Of a DNA stretch of 64,000 nt, positions 12,501-25,344 are shown piece by piece. Under the pieces are notes generated by a model. That model was not told the origin of the DNA, did no database searches, and was given only the letters and a program-made list of their open reading frames with translations. Position 1 is the first letter of the stretch. Every line of letters starts with the position of its first letter. Origin of the DNA: Cepaea nemoralis (taxonomy: Eukaryota > Mollusca > Gastropoda > Stylommatophora > Helicidae). The stretch is taken from positions 62,001-126,000 of the forward strand of contig JACEFZ010011132.1 in assembly GCA_014155875.1 (NCBI GenBank), given 5' to 3'. The translations under genes were made by a program, and so were the position numbers.

Positions 12501-13318
12501 TACTCATACTAGTACTGTGATATACTACTCCGACTACTCATACTAGTACTGTGATATACTACTCCGACCACTCATACTAGTACTGTGATATACTATTCTG
12601 ACTACTCATAATAGTACTGTGATATACTACTCCGACCACTCATACTAGTACTGTGATATACTACTATGACCACTCATACTAGTACTGTGATATACTACTC
12701 TGACCACCCATTCTAGTACTATGATATACTACTCTGACCACCCATACTAGTACTGTGACATACTACTCTGACCACCCATACTAGTACTGTGACATACTAC
12801 TCTGACCACCCATACTAGTACTATGATATACTACTCTGACCACCCATACTAGTACTGTGACATACTACTCTGACCACCCATACTAGTACTGTGACATACT
12901 ACTTTCACCACCCATACTAGTACTGTGATGTACTACTCTGACCACCCATACTAGTACTGTGATATAGTTTGACCACCCATACTAGTGCTGTGATATACTA
13001 CTCTGACCACCCATAATAGTACTGTGACATACTACTCTGACCACCCATACTAGTGCTGTGACATACTACTCTGACCACCCATACTAGTACTGTGATATAC
13101 TACTTTGACCACCCATACTAGTACTGTGACATACTACTCTGACACTCATACTAGTGCTGTGATATACTGCTTTGACCACCCATACTAGTACTGTGATATA
13201 CTACTCTGACACTCATACTAGTGCTGTGATACAATCATCTGACCACCCGTACTAGTACTGTGATATACTACTCTCGACCACCCATACTAGTACTGTCATA
13301 TACTACTATGACTACTTA
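9589..13318. repeat. Minisatellite, 33-34-bp unit (part 2)
   Basis: Continuation of the CATACTAGTACTGTGATATA array for about 3.7 kb. The part at about 9820-10440 carries many small indels and looks noisier than the rest. Confidence 0.95.
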
Positions 13319-13579
13319 TTCACGATCAATTATTTTGAAAACTGTCTGTTGCATCGTTATGAAATTTTTCCTGCCTTCTTATATTTACCCCCACCCAAGG
13401 AATATGTCTTTGATAGGTCCAAAAACAACTTAAATCATCAAAGGCGGCTTTATTTCTTTGATGTTTTGGTGAACAACTAGTGACTTCTTGCTAACAAACT
13501 TGTTTTACAGTAATGAATGCCCTTCCAATTCAGATGACGACACAAGGCGTATCCGGATTCGTATGGGAATGGATGCAAT
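13319..13579 (+). other. Unique sequence with an exon-like open stretch
   Basis: After a good acceptor (CTTGTTTTACAG ending at 13510) the + strand is open and encodes NECPSNSDDDTRRIRIRMGM. A SINE at 13580 then interrupts it. I do not recognise it. It lies inside an EFCAB11 intron and may be transposon coding sequence. Confidence 0.35.
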
Positions 13580-13825
13580 AAAAGAAGTAGCTTAAGAGTC
13601 GACAGGGTCGACTGCATTGCACTGGGTTTTTATCCCATATGGCTCAGTCTCTTTCTGAAGCGCGGAAAGCGTCGCACAAAACATGAACTCCGTAGCTCCA
13701 GTGACAACCCTCGGGAGTCTAAAAAAAATGCAATCGTAAAATGAAGGACGCGGCCCGGAATCGAACATACAACCTTTGGAGCCCGAGTCAGACGGCTTGA
13801 CCATGTCACCACAGACTCCCGAGAG
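13580..13825 (-). mobile_element. tRNA-derived SINE (family 1), copy B
   Basis: Reverse-oriented copy with B-box GTTCGATTCC near 13760 and the tail CTTAAGCTACTTCTTTT. It is flanked by the direct repeat GGATGCAAT at 13571-13579 and 13826-13834, a clear target-site duplication. Confidence 0.85.
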
Positions 13826-13834
13826 GGATGCAAT

Positions 13835-14753
13835 GTGTAATATTAGTAAAGACAGAGAATTTACAGAGGCATGGGGTAAATAATGTGTAAATTGACAGGA
13901 AAGTAGAAGGAATATATTTCTTACCTTATTTTTCACTTTCTTCTTGTTTCTTCAGCTGCTGGTTAATAATTGTACACAAGTATTCATGTTGCTAGGATGC
14001 ATTTAGCTTTTTATATTGAGTTCGTGAAAGCTTCCAAATAGCTGTGCGTTAATGTGCGTATGGAGTGACCAGAAATGATACCGCAATTTAGTCATCATGT
14101 GTCCATTTTTAAGGATCTGTTCAGCTGTCTGTGTAGTTTGTTCACACGTACACATGGGTGACAGACCCGCTTTGAGTCTTCGTGAAATATTGTCTACTCT
14201 GCTGTTTACTGTTCAGAGACGGAACATGATTACCTGTTTTGCACTATGAAAATAGTTGTCAGTGTCTCTGTAGTGGGCTTTCTTCTTAACGACCAAGATG
14301 TTGGTCCTCTTTTCATTGAAGTTTATAGATTGATACATATGCACGTGTGTTGTCCCCTAATTTGACAACATGTTTGCTCTCACGTTTCTTGTTATGCCAC
14401 AATATGTCAGTTTCCACCGCAATATTACTCTTCTGTTGGTATTCAATGTGTTTAGCGTGTGTGTGTGTTTTTCCCAATACCAGTTGTTTGTCACCGCTGA
14501 GGGCTTGCGGAATTGAAAATTCATCACTGTGGAATACAAACTGTTGCCATTGGCATTGTGCTGATGCTGTCATGTTTAGGGCCTGCAATTTGTCTGAATA
14601 GTTGGAGCAAAATATCCCAGTAAGCGTGCACGTGGATTAAGGTCTGCGATCTGCTCAGACCTTAATCTGTGTCGGACGATTCCAGTAGGTTAATGACTGC
14701 TCTCGGTTGCATAAAATTCAATCCATCCTTTCTCCAATAGTCCTCTTCCGCTT
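13835..14753. other. Unrecognised sequence beside the transposase
   Basis: A - strand ORF at 14313-14588 contains WQQFVFHSDEF. That could be a relic of a DDE transposase, but I cannot support it. No array, RNA gene or terminal repeat is visible. Confidence 0.3.
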
Positions 14754-16213
14754 TCAACACATGGTCCTCACAGTTTTCCAGTAACTTTTATCAATATTTA
14801 ATAGCGTGGACTGGATTCGCATCTTGACATCAGTCAATTTGAATATAGTATTGTCAGCTGCCATCTGCCCTTTAATTTTAGCCCACACAAGTTCTATAGG
14901 GTTAAAATGAGAATGGTACGGCGGAAGTCTCAAGCACCCATGACGATGCTCTTGTATCAACTTGTCGATTTGATATTTCTTGCTTTTTGGCGTCTGTTTT
15001 ACAAGGGACAACAATTCAAGCTAGAAATATGTTTCTGTAAATGGTACGTTTTCCATTCGGAGCCATATCTTTATTGCTCCCTTTGTGCTTGATGCTGTAG
15101 GTATTTTGTCTTCTTGGGCAACAACATTGATATCATGCATTGTCCATAATTGGACACGACGGTCTATCTAGTGATGGAAACACAGTATTCTCGAGATTTC
15201 TAAATACATTACCATTCATCTTATTATGATAATCCCTATTGTCTGTATGCTTTGATACAAACACGAGCCCAGCATTCTGTTGTAAGCCATTATGCGTATT
15301 ACCAGCATGGGCCATGACCAAAAGCTGTCCTATACTACTGGGCACATATCGCTTTATCTGTCCATCCACTGATTGCCATTCCTTATCACTTGTGTGGTGC
15401 GCATTGATCCACATTTCATCCAAATACACTATGCCATAATTTTCTTTGCGCATTTCCCTTATTTCACATAGGTATCTGCTTCTCATGGCTCCTAAATGCG
15501 GTTGCTCGCAAAGAATATTTCTACCTCCCTTGTACTTTCTAAAAGTGAAGATAATGTCATTATAATTTTCCACAAAGTTGTTTTGGATAGCTCTATGTTA
15601 TTGTTCTTTCTCAACCAAACCCTAAGTTTTCTTACAGTCACTGTTTCTTTGGCATCCAGCATTTTTATAATGCTGGATAATCCTGGATATAAAATCCAAA
15701 ATTTTTATAATTTTAGGAGTCTCCGTGGCGAAGTGGTCAAGCCTTTTGACTCGGGCTCCAAAGGTTGTGGGTTCGATTCCGGCCGCATCCTTCGGTTCAC
15801 GAGTTAAATTTTTCGGAGACTTCTGTGGGTCGTCGCTAGAGCTGCGGAGTTCGTGCTTTGTGCGATGCTTTCCGCGCTGCGGAAAGAGACCGAGCCATAT
15901 GGGATAGAACCCGGTGCAATGAAGTCGACCCTGTCGACTTTTAAGCGACTTTTTAAAGCATTTTTATAATAGCTCGCCTTATGACATCTTTGTCAAAGCT
16001 GTCTACAATAACCTTTCTACCTACCGTTTGGTTATTGCGTGGTGGTTTAATTCCAGATTCTTGCACCCATCGACGAAATGACCGTTTACTCAAACCCAAT
16101 GCATGCACTGTTCTTTTTTTAGAATTTGTAATAGTATAAAACAGTTTCCTGCGATCAGCTTCTATACAAAAATATGTGTACAACTTCATAGCGATGCTTT
16201 GAAGTGTATACAC
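14754..16213 (-). pseudogene. Tc1/mariner-IS630-type DDE transposase, interrupted by a SINE
   Basis: The N-terminal part (16213-15953) has a helix-turn-helix-like ALGLSKRSFRRWVQESGIK. The middle part (15573-15133) contains VYLDEMWINAHHTSDKEWQS and ends CPIMDNA. The C-terminal part (15014-14754) has LPPYHSHFNPIELVWAKIKG. The MDNA and NPIE blocks fit the second and third acidic residues of a DDE catalytic triad, and YLDE fits the first. A family 1 SINE at 15718-15955 splits the gene, and frameshifts separate the parts. No inverted ends were found. Confidence 0.75.
15718..15955 (+). mobile_element. tRNA-derived SINE (family 1), copy C
   Basis: Intact-looking copy with A-box TGGCGAAGTGGTCAAG, B-box GGTTCGATTCC and the tail TTAAGCGACTTTTT. 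ATTTTTATAAT occurs on both sides, at about 15700 and 15960, and is likely the target duplication. It breaks the transposase reading frame. Confidence 0.85.
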
Positions 16214-16640
16214 AATTTCGCATTCAATCCCATTGAAAAATATTCACACATTTCAATGTTAGCGATAAGTGGTAAGATTTTAAAAAAAAATAATAATCAG
16301 GTTTCATGAAATAACCCACATTTTGACGACACCTCTGAACACTCCCAGTTTAAACAGCGCGGGGTTCTTGGCATAAGGCCAATCCCGTGAAACACGTAGA
16401 ATATTCAACATTGAACGCTGATTGTCTGGCTACGGTGTAATACATTTAAAATTATGAACTTAATCTCTGACCCATAAATTATATACCGCATATAAACAAA
16501 CATTGAAATCTGCTGTACAATCTCCAGAACAAAATTTTTTTTGTTGGGTGGACATGATAATAAGGCTATATGCTAAATCTCATAATTTTCCCTCAGTTGG
16601 TTACTGAGATATGAATTTTTATATGGAAGCAAACAAATGT
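16214..16640. other. Unrecognised AT-rich sequence
   Basis: No gene, RNA, repeat or transposon end could be named here. It separates the transposase relic from the array remnant on its right. Confidence 0.4.
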
Positions 16641-16775
16641 GAATGCACTATAGTGCTGTTTTACAATCATCTGACCACCCATACTAGTGCTGTGATATAC
16701 TACTCTGACCACCCATACTAGTGCTGTGATATACTCTGACCACCCATACTAGTGCTGTGATACACTCATTTGACC
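16641..16775. repeat. Remnant of the 33-34-bp minisatellite
   Basis: Three to four units of the same CATACTAGTGCTGTGATATA repeat as at 8186-13318. The region 13319-16640 therefore probably inserted into one longer array. Confidence 0.85.
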
Positions 16776-17085
16776 AGCGACAATGAGTAATTGCTGTTAG
16801 CTTGAAGCCACAGATTGTAGACACCTTGAAGCCATAGATTGTTGCAGCTTGATGTCCTATATTGTACACAGTTTGAAGCTATAGATTGCTGCAGCTTGAT
16901 GTCACCTTTTGTACACCGCTTGAAGTAACAGATTATTGCAGCTTGAAATCATAGATTGTTGTCAGCTTGATTCCATAAATTGTTGTCAGCTTGATGTTAT
17001 ATATTGTACACAGCTTAATATCATAGATTGTTGACAGCTTGAAGTCATAAATTGTAGACAGCTTGAAGTCACGAATTGTTGATGT
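16776..17085. repeat. Degenerate 22-24-bp minisatellite
   Basis: Units resemble CAGCTTGAAGTCATAGATTGTTG. The array ends about 20 bp before an EFCAB11 acceptor. Confidence 0.8.
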
Positions 17086-17106
17086 ATGATTGTTTCATAT
17101 TGGCAG

Positions 17107-17197
17107 GCCGAGGATTCTTGACCTTGGGCGATGTCAAGGCTGTGTTTCACCAAGTTTGCCCACATTTTGCTGATCACAGAATAGAAGTGGCTTTCAA
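17107..17197 (+). CDS. EFCAB11: EFCAB11-like EF-hand protein, second-last exon
   Basis: This 91-bp exon lies between acceptor CATATTGGCAG (ending 17106) and donor TTTCAA|GTGAGC (17198). It encodes RGFLTLGDVKAVFHQVCP followed by HFADHRIEVAF. The first half completes a degenerate EF-hand loop (DKCCRGFLTLGD with the previous exon) and its exit helix. The second half is the entry helix of the next EF-hand. Phases match both neighbours: two bases complete Cys on the left, and AA joins A on the right to make Lys. The preceding intron is 16.2 kb and the following one 8.5 kb, both mostly tandem repeats. Confidence 0.9.
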
Positions 17198-17295
17198 GTG
17201 AGCAAGTGTGTATGACCCACATCTAAGTCAGCATCACAAGTTCAGTTTCCATAGTGACAAAATGATAACATGGCATTCTATGAGACTATCTAGAA

Positions 17296-17462
17296 CAGTG
17301 GTTCTCAACCATTTTTGGCCCATGCCTCCCTTCACCATATTTTTAGAACATCATTCCCCCCTTTCGTATTTCATTCCTAAAAGTTTGGCCCGTGCCCACC
17401 TTCACAATATTTTCAGAATGTCATTCTCCCCTTTCGTATTTCCTATCTAAAAATTCCGTACC
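17296..17462 (+). mobile_element. hAT-type transposon end fragment
   Basis: It begins CAGTGGTTCTCAACC, the classic start of hAT (Charlie-like) elements. It continues into two similar halves (CATTCCCCCCTTTCGTATTTC and CATTCTCCCCTTTCGTATTTC). The other end was not found. Confidence 0.5.
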
Positions 17463-17489
17463 TGCCCCTACACAGTATGCGTAATAATG

Positions 17490-18412
17490 AGAGTGAGAAA
17501 TGTGACAACCTGGCATGTGTGTGTACACATGGTCTCCCAGAGAGCTAGAAATGTGACAACCTGGCATGACTGTGTACACATGTTCTCCCAGAGAGTGAGA
17601 AATGTGACAACCTGGCATGTGCATACACATGTTCTCCCAGAGAGCTAGAAATGTGACACCCTACCATGGTTGTGTACACATGTTCTCCCAGAGAGCTAGA
17701 AATGTGACAACCTGGCACGTGTGTGTACACATGTTCTCCCAGAGAGCTAGAAATGTGATAACCTGGCATGTGTGTGTACACATGGTCTCCCAGAGAGCTA
17801 GAAGTGTGACAACCTGGCATGTGTGTGTACACATGTTAATCCAGAGAGCTAGAAATGTGACAACCTGGCATGTGTGTGTACACATTGTCTCCCAGAGAGC
17901 TAGAAGTGTGACAACCTAGCATGTGTGTGTACACATGTTCTCCCAGAGAGCTAGAAATGTGACAACCTGGCATGTGTGTGTACACATGGTCTCCCAGAGA
18001 GCTAGAAGTGTGACAACCTAGCATATGTGTGTACACATGTTCTCCCAGAGAGCTAGAAATGTAACAACCTGGCATGTGTGTGTACACATGGTCTCCCAGA
18101 GAGCTAGAAGTGTGACAACCTAGCATATGTGTGTACACATGTTCTCCCAGAGAGCTAGAAGTGTAACAACCTGGCATGTGTGTGTACACATAGTCTCCCA
18201 GAGAACTAGAAGTGTGACAACCTAGCATGTGTGTGTACAAATGTTCTCCCAGAGAGCTAGAAATTTGACAACCTGGCATGTGTGTGTACACATGGTCTCC
18301 CAGAGTGCTAGAAATGTGACAACCTGACATGTCTATGTACACATGGTCTCCCAGAGAGATAGAAGTGTGACAACCTGGCATGTGCATGTACACATATTCT
18401 CCCAGAGTGAGC
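17490..18412. repeat. Minisatellite, 51-bp unit
   Basis: About 18 units contain TGTGACAACCTGGCATGTGT and CTCCCAGAGAGCTAG. The unit length is a multiple of three, so long - strand ORFs of 17-residue repeats (THMPGCHTSSSLGDHVY) appear. I treat these as by-products of the repeat. Confidence 0.95.
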
Positions 18413-18517
18413 AATGTCAGAATGCTGTTTCTCAGCCCCAGGGGTTCAGTCATTGATACTGCGGTGTATTGCATGTCACAGCCAATTAATTATATCTCTT
18501 TTTAAAATGTTTATTAG

Positions 18518-18800
18518 GTCAGCATGGCTGAATGGATAAGAAAGCTTAATCTTAAAACTGGAGTGCTTATGCCGAGGTAGTGGTTTCAACCCATAGACTT
18601 CTCATCCTTATCTTGGGGACTTCTTCTTCTTCTTTCGTTCGCCTAAAATATGTGTATAACTGCAATTTTGTCTCTTGTATGAATCTAACAGTCTATTTTA
18701 GTTCATTCATCTTGGGGACGTAAATGACATGTACCCCAGAAGTGGTGGTAGGTTCGCCTGATGGCCAGGGACACCTAATCCACACCCAAAATAAACACAA
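18518..18800 (+). mobile_element. tRNA-like SINE (family 3) with a nested insertion
   Basis: The head has A-box-like TGGCTGAATGGATAAG and B-box-like GTGGTTTCAACCC. The body resumes after a nested insertion at 18621-18708. No tRNA fold is complete enough to call a functional gene. Confidence 0.6.
18621..18708 (-). mobile_element. 88-bp (GAA)n-tailed insertion within the SINE
   Basis: The insert is flanked by ATCTTGGGGAC at 18610-18620 and 18709-18719. On the - strand it ends GGCGAACGAAAGAAGAAG, like the ends of other (GAA)n-tailed elements in this window. It is a very short 5'-truncated retroelement. Confidence 0.7.
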
Positions 18801-18924
18801 TGCACTATGAGCAGTAGCAAGTGTCTGGACTACACATGCGTTCAAAGTTCAAAGTGAGCCAACACAAAACAGAAAAGTTGATGAAGATACCAGAGCCAGT
18901 GCTACCCTTCCCTTGTGTTTGGAC

Positions 18925-21900
18925 TCATGTCATGTTGTACTGAGACATGCTGGGGTACTGAGACATATGCTGTTATTTGACCTATGCTGGGTACTGAGAC
19001 ATATGCTGTTATTTGACCTATGCTTGGTACTGAGACATATGGTGTTATTTGACCTATGCTTGGTACTGAGACATATGCTGTTATTTGACCTACACTGGGT
19101 ACTGAGACATATGGTGTTATTTGACCTATGCTTGATACTGAGACCTATGCTGTTATTTAACCTATGCTAGGTACTGAGACATATGGTGTTATTTGACTTA
19201 TGCTGGGTACTGAGACATATGGTGTTATTTGACCTATGCTTGGTACTGAGACATATGCTGTTATTTGAACTACACTGGGTACTGAGACATGGTGTTATTT
19301 GACCTATGGTGGGTACTGAGACATATGCTGTTATTTGACCTATGCTTGGTACTGAGACATATGCTGTTATTTGACCTATGGTGGGTACTGAGACATATGC
19401 TGTTATTTGACCTATGGTGGGTACTGAGACATATGCTGTTATTTGACCTATACTTGGTACTGAGACATATGGTGTTATTTGACCTATGCTTGGTACTGAG
19501 ACATATGCTGTTATTTGAACTACACTCGGTACTGAGACATGGTGTTATTTGAACTACACTTGGTACTGAGACATATGGTGTTATTTGACCTATGCTTGGT
19601 ACTGAGACATATGCTGTTATTTGATCTATGCTTGGTACTGAGACATATGGTGTTATTTGACCTATGCTTGGTACTGAGACATATGCTGTTATTTGACCTA
19701 TGCTTGGTACTGAGACATATGCTGTTATTTGACCTATGCTAGGTACTGAGACATATGCTGTTATTTGACCTATGCTTGGTACTGAGACATATGCTGTTAT
19801 TTGACCTATGCTTGGTACTGAGACATATGGTGTTATTTGACCTATGCTTGGTACTGAGACATATGCTGTTATTTGAACTACACTCGGTACTGAGACATGG
19901 TGTTATTTGACCTATGCTTGGTACTGAGACATATGCTGTTATTTGACCTATGCTTGGTACTGAGACATATGCTGTTATTTGACCTATACTTGGTACTGAG
20001 ACATATGGTGTTATTTGACCTATGCTTGGTACTGAGACATATGCTGTTATTTGACCTATGCTTGGTACTGAGACATATGCTGTTATTTGACCTATGCTAG
20101 GTACTGAGACATATGCTGTTATTTGACCTATGCTTGGTACTGAGACATATGCTGTTATTTGAACTACACTGGGTACTCAGACATATGGTGTTATTTGACC
20201 TATGCTAGGTACTGAGACATATGCTGTTATTTGAACTACACTTGGTACTGAGACATATGGTGTTATTTGACCTATGCTAGGTACTGAGACATATGCTGTT
20301 ATTTGACCTATGCTGGGTACTGAGACATATGCTGTTATTTGAACTACACTTGGTACTGTGACATGGTGTTATTTGACCTATGCTTGGTACTGAGACATAT
20401 GGTGTTATTTGACCTATGCTTGGTACTGAGACATGGTGTTATTTGACCTATGCTTGGTACTGAGACATATGGTGTTATTTGACCTATGCTTGGTACTGAG
20501 ACATATGGTTTTATTTAACCTATACTAGGTACTGAGACATATGGTGTTATTTGACCTATGCTAGGTACTGAGATGTGGTGTTATTTGACCTATGCTTGGT
20601 ACTGAGATGTGGTGTTATTTGACCTATGCTTGGTACTGAGACATATGGTGTTATTTGACCTATACTGGGTACTGAGACATATGGTGTTATTTGACCTATA
20701 CTTGGTACTGAGACAAATGCTGTTATTTGACCTATGCTTGGTACTGAGACATATGGTGTTATTTGACCTATGCTTGGTACTGAGACATATGGTGTTATTT
20801 GAACTACACTGGGTACTGAGGCATATGGTGTTATTTGACCTATGCTTGGTACTGAGACATGCTGTTATTTGACCTATGCTTGGTACTGAGACATATGCTG
20901 TTATTTGAACTACACTGGGTACTGAGACATGGTGTTATTTGACCTATGCTTGGTACTGAGACATATGGTGTTATTTGACCTATGCTAGGTACTTAGACAT
21001 ATGGTGTTATTTGACCTATGCTTGGTACTGAGACATATGGTGTTATTTGACCTACACTTGGTACTGAGACATATGGTGTTATTTGAACTACACTGGTACT
21101 GAGACATATGCTGTTATTTGAACTACACTGGGTACTGAGACATATGGTGTTATTTGTCCTATGCTTGGTACTGAGACATATGGTGTTATTTGACCTATGC
21201 TTGGTACTGAGACATATGCTGGTATTTGAACTACACTTGGTACTGAGACATATGGTGTTATTTGACCTATGCTAGGTACTGAAACATATGCTGTTATTTG
21301 ACCTATGGTGGGTACTGAGACATATGGTGTTATTTGAACTACACTGGGTACTGAGACATATGGTGTTATTTGTCCTATGCTTGGTACTGAGACATATGGT
21401 GTTATTTGACCTATGCTTGGTACTGAGACATATGCTGGTATTTGAACTACACTTGGTACTGAGACATATGGTGTTTATTTGACCTATGCTAGGTACTGAG
21501 ACATATGCTGTTATTTGACCTATGGTGGGTACTGAGACATATGGTGTTATTTGAACTACACTGGGTACTGAGACATGGTATTTGACCTATGCTTGGTACT
21601 GAGACATATGGTATTATTTGACCTATGCTTGGTACTGAGACATATGGTGTTATTTGACCTATGGTGGGTACTGAGACATGGTGTTATTTGACCTATACTT
21701 GGTACTGAGACAAATGGTGTTATTCGACCTATGCTTAGTACTGAGACATATGTTATATGACCTATGCTTGGTACTGAGACATGGTATTTGATCTATACTT
21801 GGTACTGAGACATACAGTGTTATTTGACCTATGCTTGGTACTGAGACATATGGTGTTATTTGACCTATGCTTGGTACTGAGACATGGTTTGACCTACACT

Positions 21901-24900
21901 GGGTACTGAGACATATGGTGTTATTTGACTTATGCTTCGTACTGAGACATGGTATTTGATCTATACTTGGTACTGAGACATACAGTGTTATTTGACCTAT
22001 GCTTGGTACTGAGACATATGGTGTTATTTGACCTATACTTGGTACTGAGACATATGGTGTTATTTGACCTATGCTTGGTACTGAGACATAGGATGTTATT
22101 TGACCTATGCTTGGTACTGAGACATGGTATTTGATCTATACTTGGTACTGAGACATATGATGTTATTTTGACCTATGCTTGGTACTGAGACATATGGTGT
22201 TATTTGACCTATGCTTGGTACCGAGGACATGGTATTTGATCTATACTTGGTACTGAGACATACGGTGTTATTTGACCTATGCTTGGTACTGAGACATATG
22301 GTGTTATTTGACCTATGCTTGGTACTGAGACATATGGTGTATTTGACCTATGCTTGGTACTGAGACATGGTTTGACCTACACTGGGTACTGAGACATATG
22401 GTGTTATTTGACCTATACTTGTTACTGAGGACATATGGTGTTATTTGACCTATGCTTGGTACTGAGACATTTGATGTTATTTGACCTATGCTTGGTACTG
22501 AGACATGGTATTTGATCTATACTTGGTAATGAGACATATGGTGTTATTTGACCTATGCTTGGTACTGAGGACATATGGTGTTATTTGAACTACACTGGGT
22601 ACTGAGACATGGTGTTATTTGACCTATGCTTGGTACTGAGACATATGGTGTTATTTGACCTATGCTAGGTACTGAGACATATGGTGTTATTTGACCTATG
22701 CTTGGTACCTGAGACATATGGTGTTATTTGACCTACACTTGTACTGAGACATATGGTGTTATTTGAACTACGCTTGGTACTGAGACATATGCTGTTATTT
22801 GAACTACACTGGGTACTGAGACATATGCTGTTATTTGAACTACACTGGGTACTGAGACATATGGTGTTATTTGTCCTATGCTTGGTACTGAGACATATGG
22901 TGTTATTTGACCTATGCTTGGTACTGAGACATATGCTGTTATTTGAACTACACTTGGTACTTGAGACATATGGTGTTATTTGACCTATGCTAGGTACTGA
23001 GACATATGCTGTTATTTGACCTATGGTGGGTACTGAGACATATGGTGTTATTTGACCTATGCTTGGTACTGAGACATGGTTTGACCTACACTGGGTACTG
23101 AGACATATGGTGTTATTTGACTTATGCTTCGTACTGAGACATGGTATTTGATCTATACTTGGTACTGAGACATACAGTGTTATTTGACCTATGCTTGGTA
23201 CTGAGACATATGGTGTTATTTGACCTATACTTGGTACTGAGACATATGGTGTTATTTGACCTATGCTTGGTACTGAGACATAGGATGTTATTTGACCTAT
23301 GCTTGGTACTGAGACATGGTATTTGATCTATACTTGGTACTGAGACATATGGTGTTATTTGATCTATGCTTGGTACTGAGACATATGGTGTTATTTGACC
23401 TATGCTTGGTACCGAGACATGGTATTTGATCTATACTTGGTACTGAGACATACGGTGTTATTTGACCTATGCTTGGTACTGAGACATATGGTGTTATTTG
23501 ACCTATGCTTGGTACTGAGACATGGTTTGACCTACACTGGGTACTGAGACATATGGTGTTATTTGACCTATACTTGTTACTGAGACATATGGTGTTATTT
23601 GACCTATGCTTGGTACTGAGACATTTGATGTTATTTGACCTATGCTTGGTACTGAGACATGGTATTTGATCTATACTTGGTACTGAGACATATGGTGTTA
23701 TTTGACCTATGCTTGGTACTGAGACATATGGTGTTATTTGAACTACACTGGGTACTGAGACATGGTGTTATTTGACCTATGCTTGGTACTGAGACATATG
23801 GTGTTATTTGACCTATGCTAGGTACTGAGACATATGGTGTTATTTGACCTATGCTTGGTACTGAGACATATGGTGTTATTTGACCTACACTTGGTACTGA
23901 GACATATGGTGTTATTTGAACTACGCTTGGTACTGAGACATATGCTGTTATTTGAACTACACTGGGTACTGAGACATATGCTGTTATTTGAACTACACTG
24001 GGTACTGAGACATATGGTGTTATTTGTCCTATGCTTGGTACTGAGACATATGGTGTTATTTGACCTATGCTTGGTACTGAGACATATGCTGTTATTTGAA
24101 CTACACTTGGTACTGAGACATATGGTGTTATTTGACCTATGCTAGGTACTGAGACATATGCTGTTATTTGACCTATGGTGGGTACTGAGACATATGGTGT
24201 TATTTGAACTACACTGGGTACTGAGACATGGTATTTGACCTATGCTTGGTACTGAGACATATGGTATTATTTGACCTATGCTTGGTACTGAGACATATGG
24301 TGTTATTTGACCTATGGTGGGTACTGAGACATGGTGTTATTTGACCTATACTTGGTACTGAGACAAATGGTGTTATTCGACCTATGCTTGGTACTGAGAC
24401 ATATGATGTTATTTGACCTATGCTTGGTACTGAGACATGGTATTTGATCTATACTTGGTACTGAGACATACAGTGTTATTTGACCTATGCTTGGTACTGA
24501 GACATGTGTTATTTGACCTATGCTTGGTACTGAGACATGGTTTGACCTACACTGGGTACTGAGACATATGGTGTTATTTGACCTATGCTTGGTACTGAGA
24601 CATAGGATGTTATTTGACCTATGCTTGGTACTGAGACATGGTATTTGATCTATACTTGGTACTGAGACATATGGTGTTATTTGACCTATGCTTGGTACTG
24701 AGACATATGGTGTTATTTTACCTATGCTTGGTACTGAGACATGGTTTGACCTACACTGGGTACTGAGACATATGGTGTTATTTGACCTATGCTTGGTACT
24801 GAAACATATGGTGTTATTTGACCTATGCTTGGTACTGAGATATATGGTGTTATTTGACCTATGCTTGGTACTGAGACATATGGTTTTATTTAACCTATAC

Positions 24901-25029
24901 TGGATACTGAGACATATGGTGTTATTTGACCTATGCTAGGTACTGAGACGTGGTGTTATTTGACCTATGCTTGGTACTGAGATGTGTTATTTGACCTATG
25001 CTTGGTACTGAGACATATGGTGTTATTTG
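18925..25029. repeat. Minisatellite, 36-bp unit (main array)
   Basis: About 170 units contain GGTACTGAGACATATGGTG and TTATTTGACCTATGCT. Shorter variants lack ATGGTGTT. Open frames of 12-residue repeats (VLRHMVLFDLCL) are by-products. A block near 21950-22970 recurs about 1.19 kb later (23141-24145), showing higher-order duplication. The array fills most of the last EFCAB11 intron. Confidence 0.95.
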
Positions 25030-25049
25030 GTCGCTATGAACGCTTGGCT

Positions 25050-25096
<47 letters not shown>

Positions 25097-25160
25097 TAAA
25101 ACTCTTAAAGTCAAAAGGATCGATAGGCCACGCTTTCACGGTCTGTATTCGTACTGAAAA
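25030..25160 (-). rRNA. 28S rRNA gene fragment (partial, non-functional)
   Basis: On the - strand this reads GTACGAATACAGACCGTG, then GAGGTGTCAGAAAAGTTACC, ACAGGGATAACTGGCTTGTG and CCAAGCGTTCATAGCGAC. These are highly conserved large-subunit rRNA sequences near the peptidyl transferase centre. Only about 131 bp are present. The piece is embedded in the 36-bp array, with array units on both sides, so it is an inserted scrap and not a ribosomal gene. Confidence 0.93.
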
Positions 25161-25258
25161 CTGGGTACTGAGACATATGGTGTTATTTGACCTATGCTTG
25201 GTACTGAGATGTGGTGTTATTTGACCTATGCTAGGTACTGAGACATATGGTCTTATTT
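25161..25258. repeat. End of the 36-bp minisatellite
   Basis: About three units of the same array resume directly after the rRNA fragment (CTGGGTACTGAGACATATGG) and end near 25258. Confidence 0.9.
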
Positions 25259-25344
25259 CAATGCCTTGATGTACATTCAGTCCAGATGCCATCCTTGTGG
25301 GTGCAGGTGGATGATAGACCTGGCTAATGAAAACACATTAAAAA

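Noticed and set aside
18518..18600. Functional tRNA gene
   Set aside because: A- and B-box-like motifs are present but the arms do not pair well and it continues into a SINE body.
17545..22134. ORFs encoding 17- and 12-residue repeats
   Set aside because: Unit lengths of 51 and 36 bp keep one frame open by chance. They are scattered short ORFs with no start context.
25030..25160. Functional ribosomal RNA gene
   Set aside because: Only about 131 bp of a roughly 3.5-kb gene is present, with satellite on both sides.
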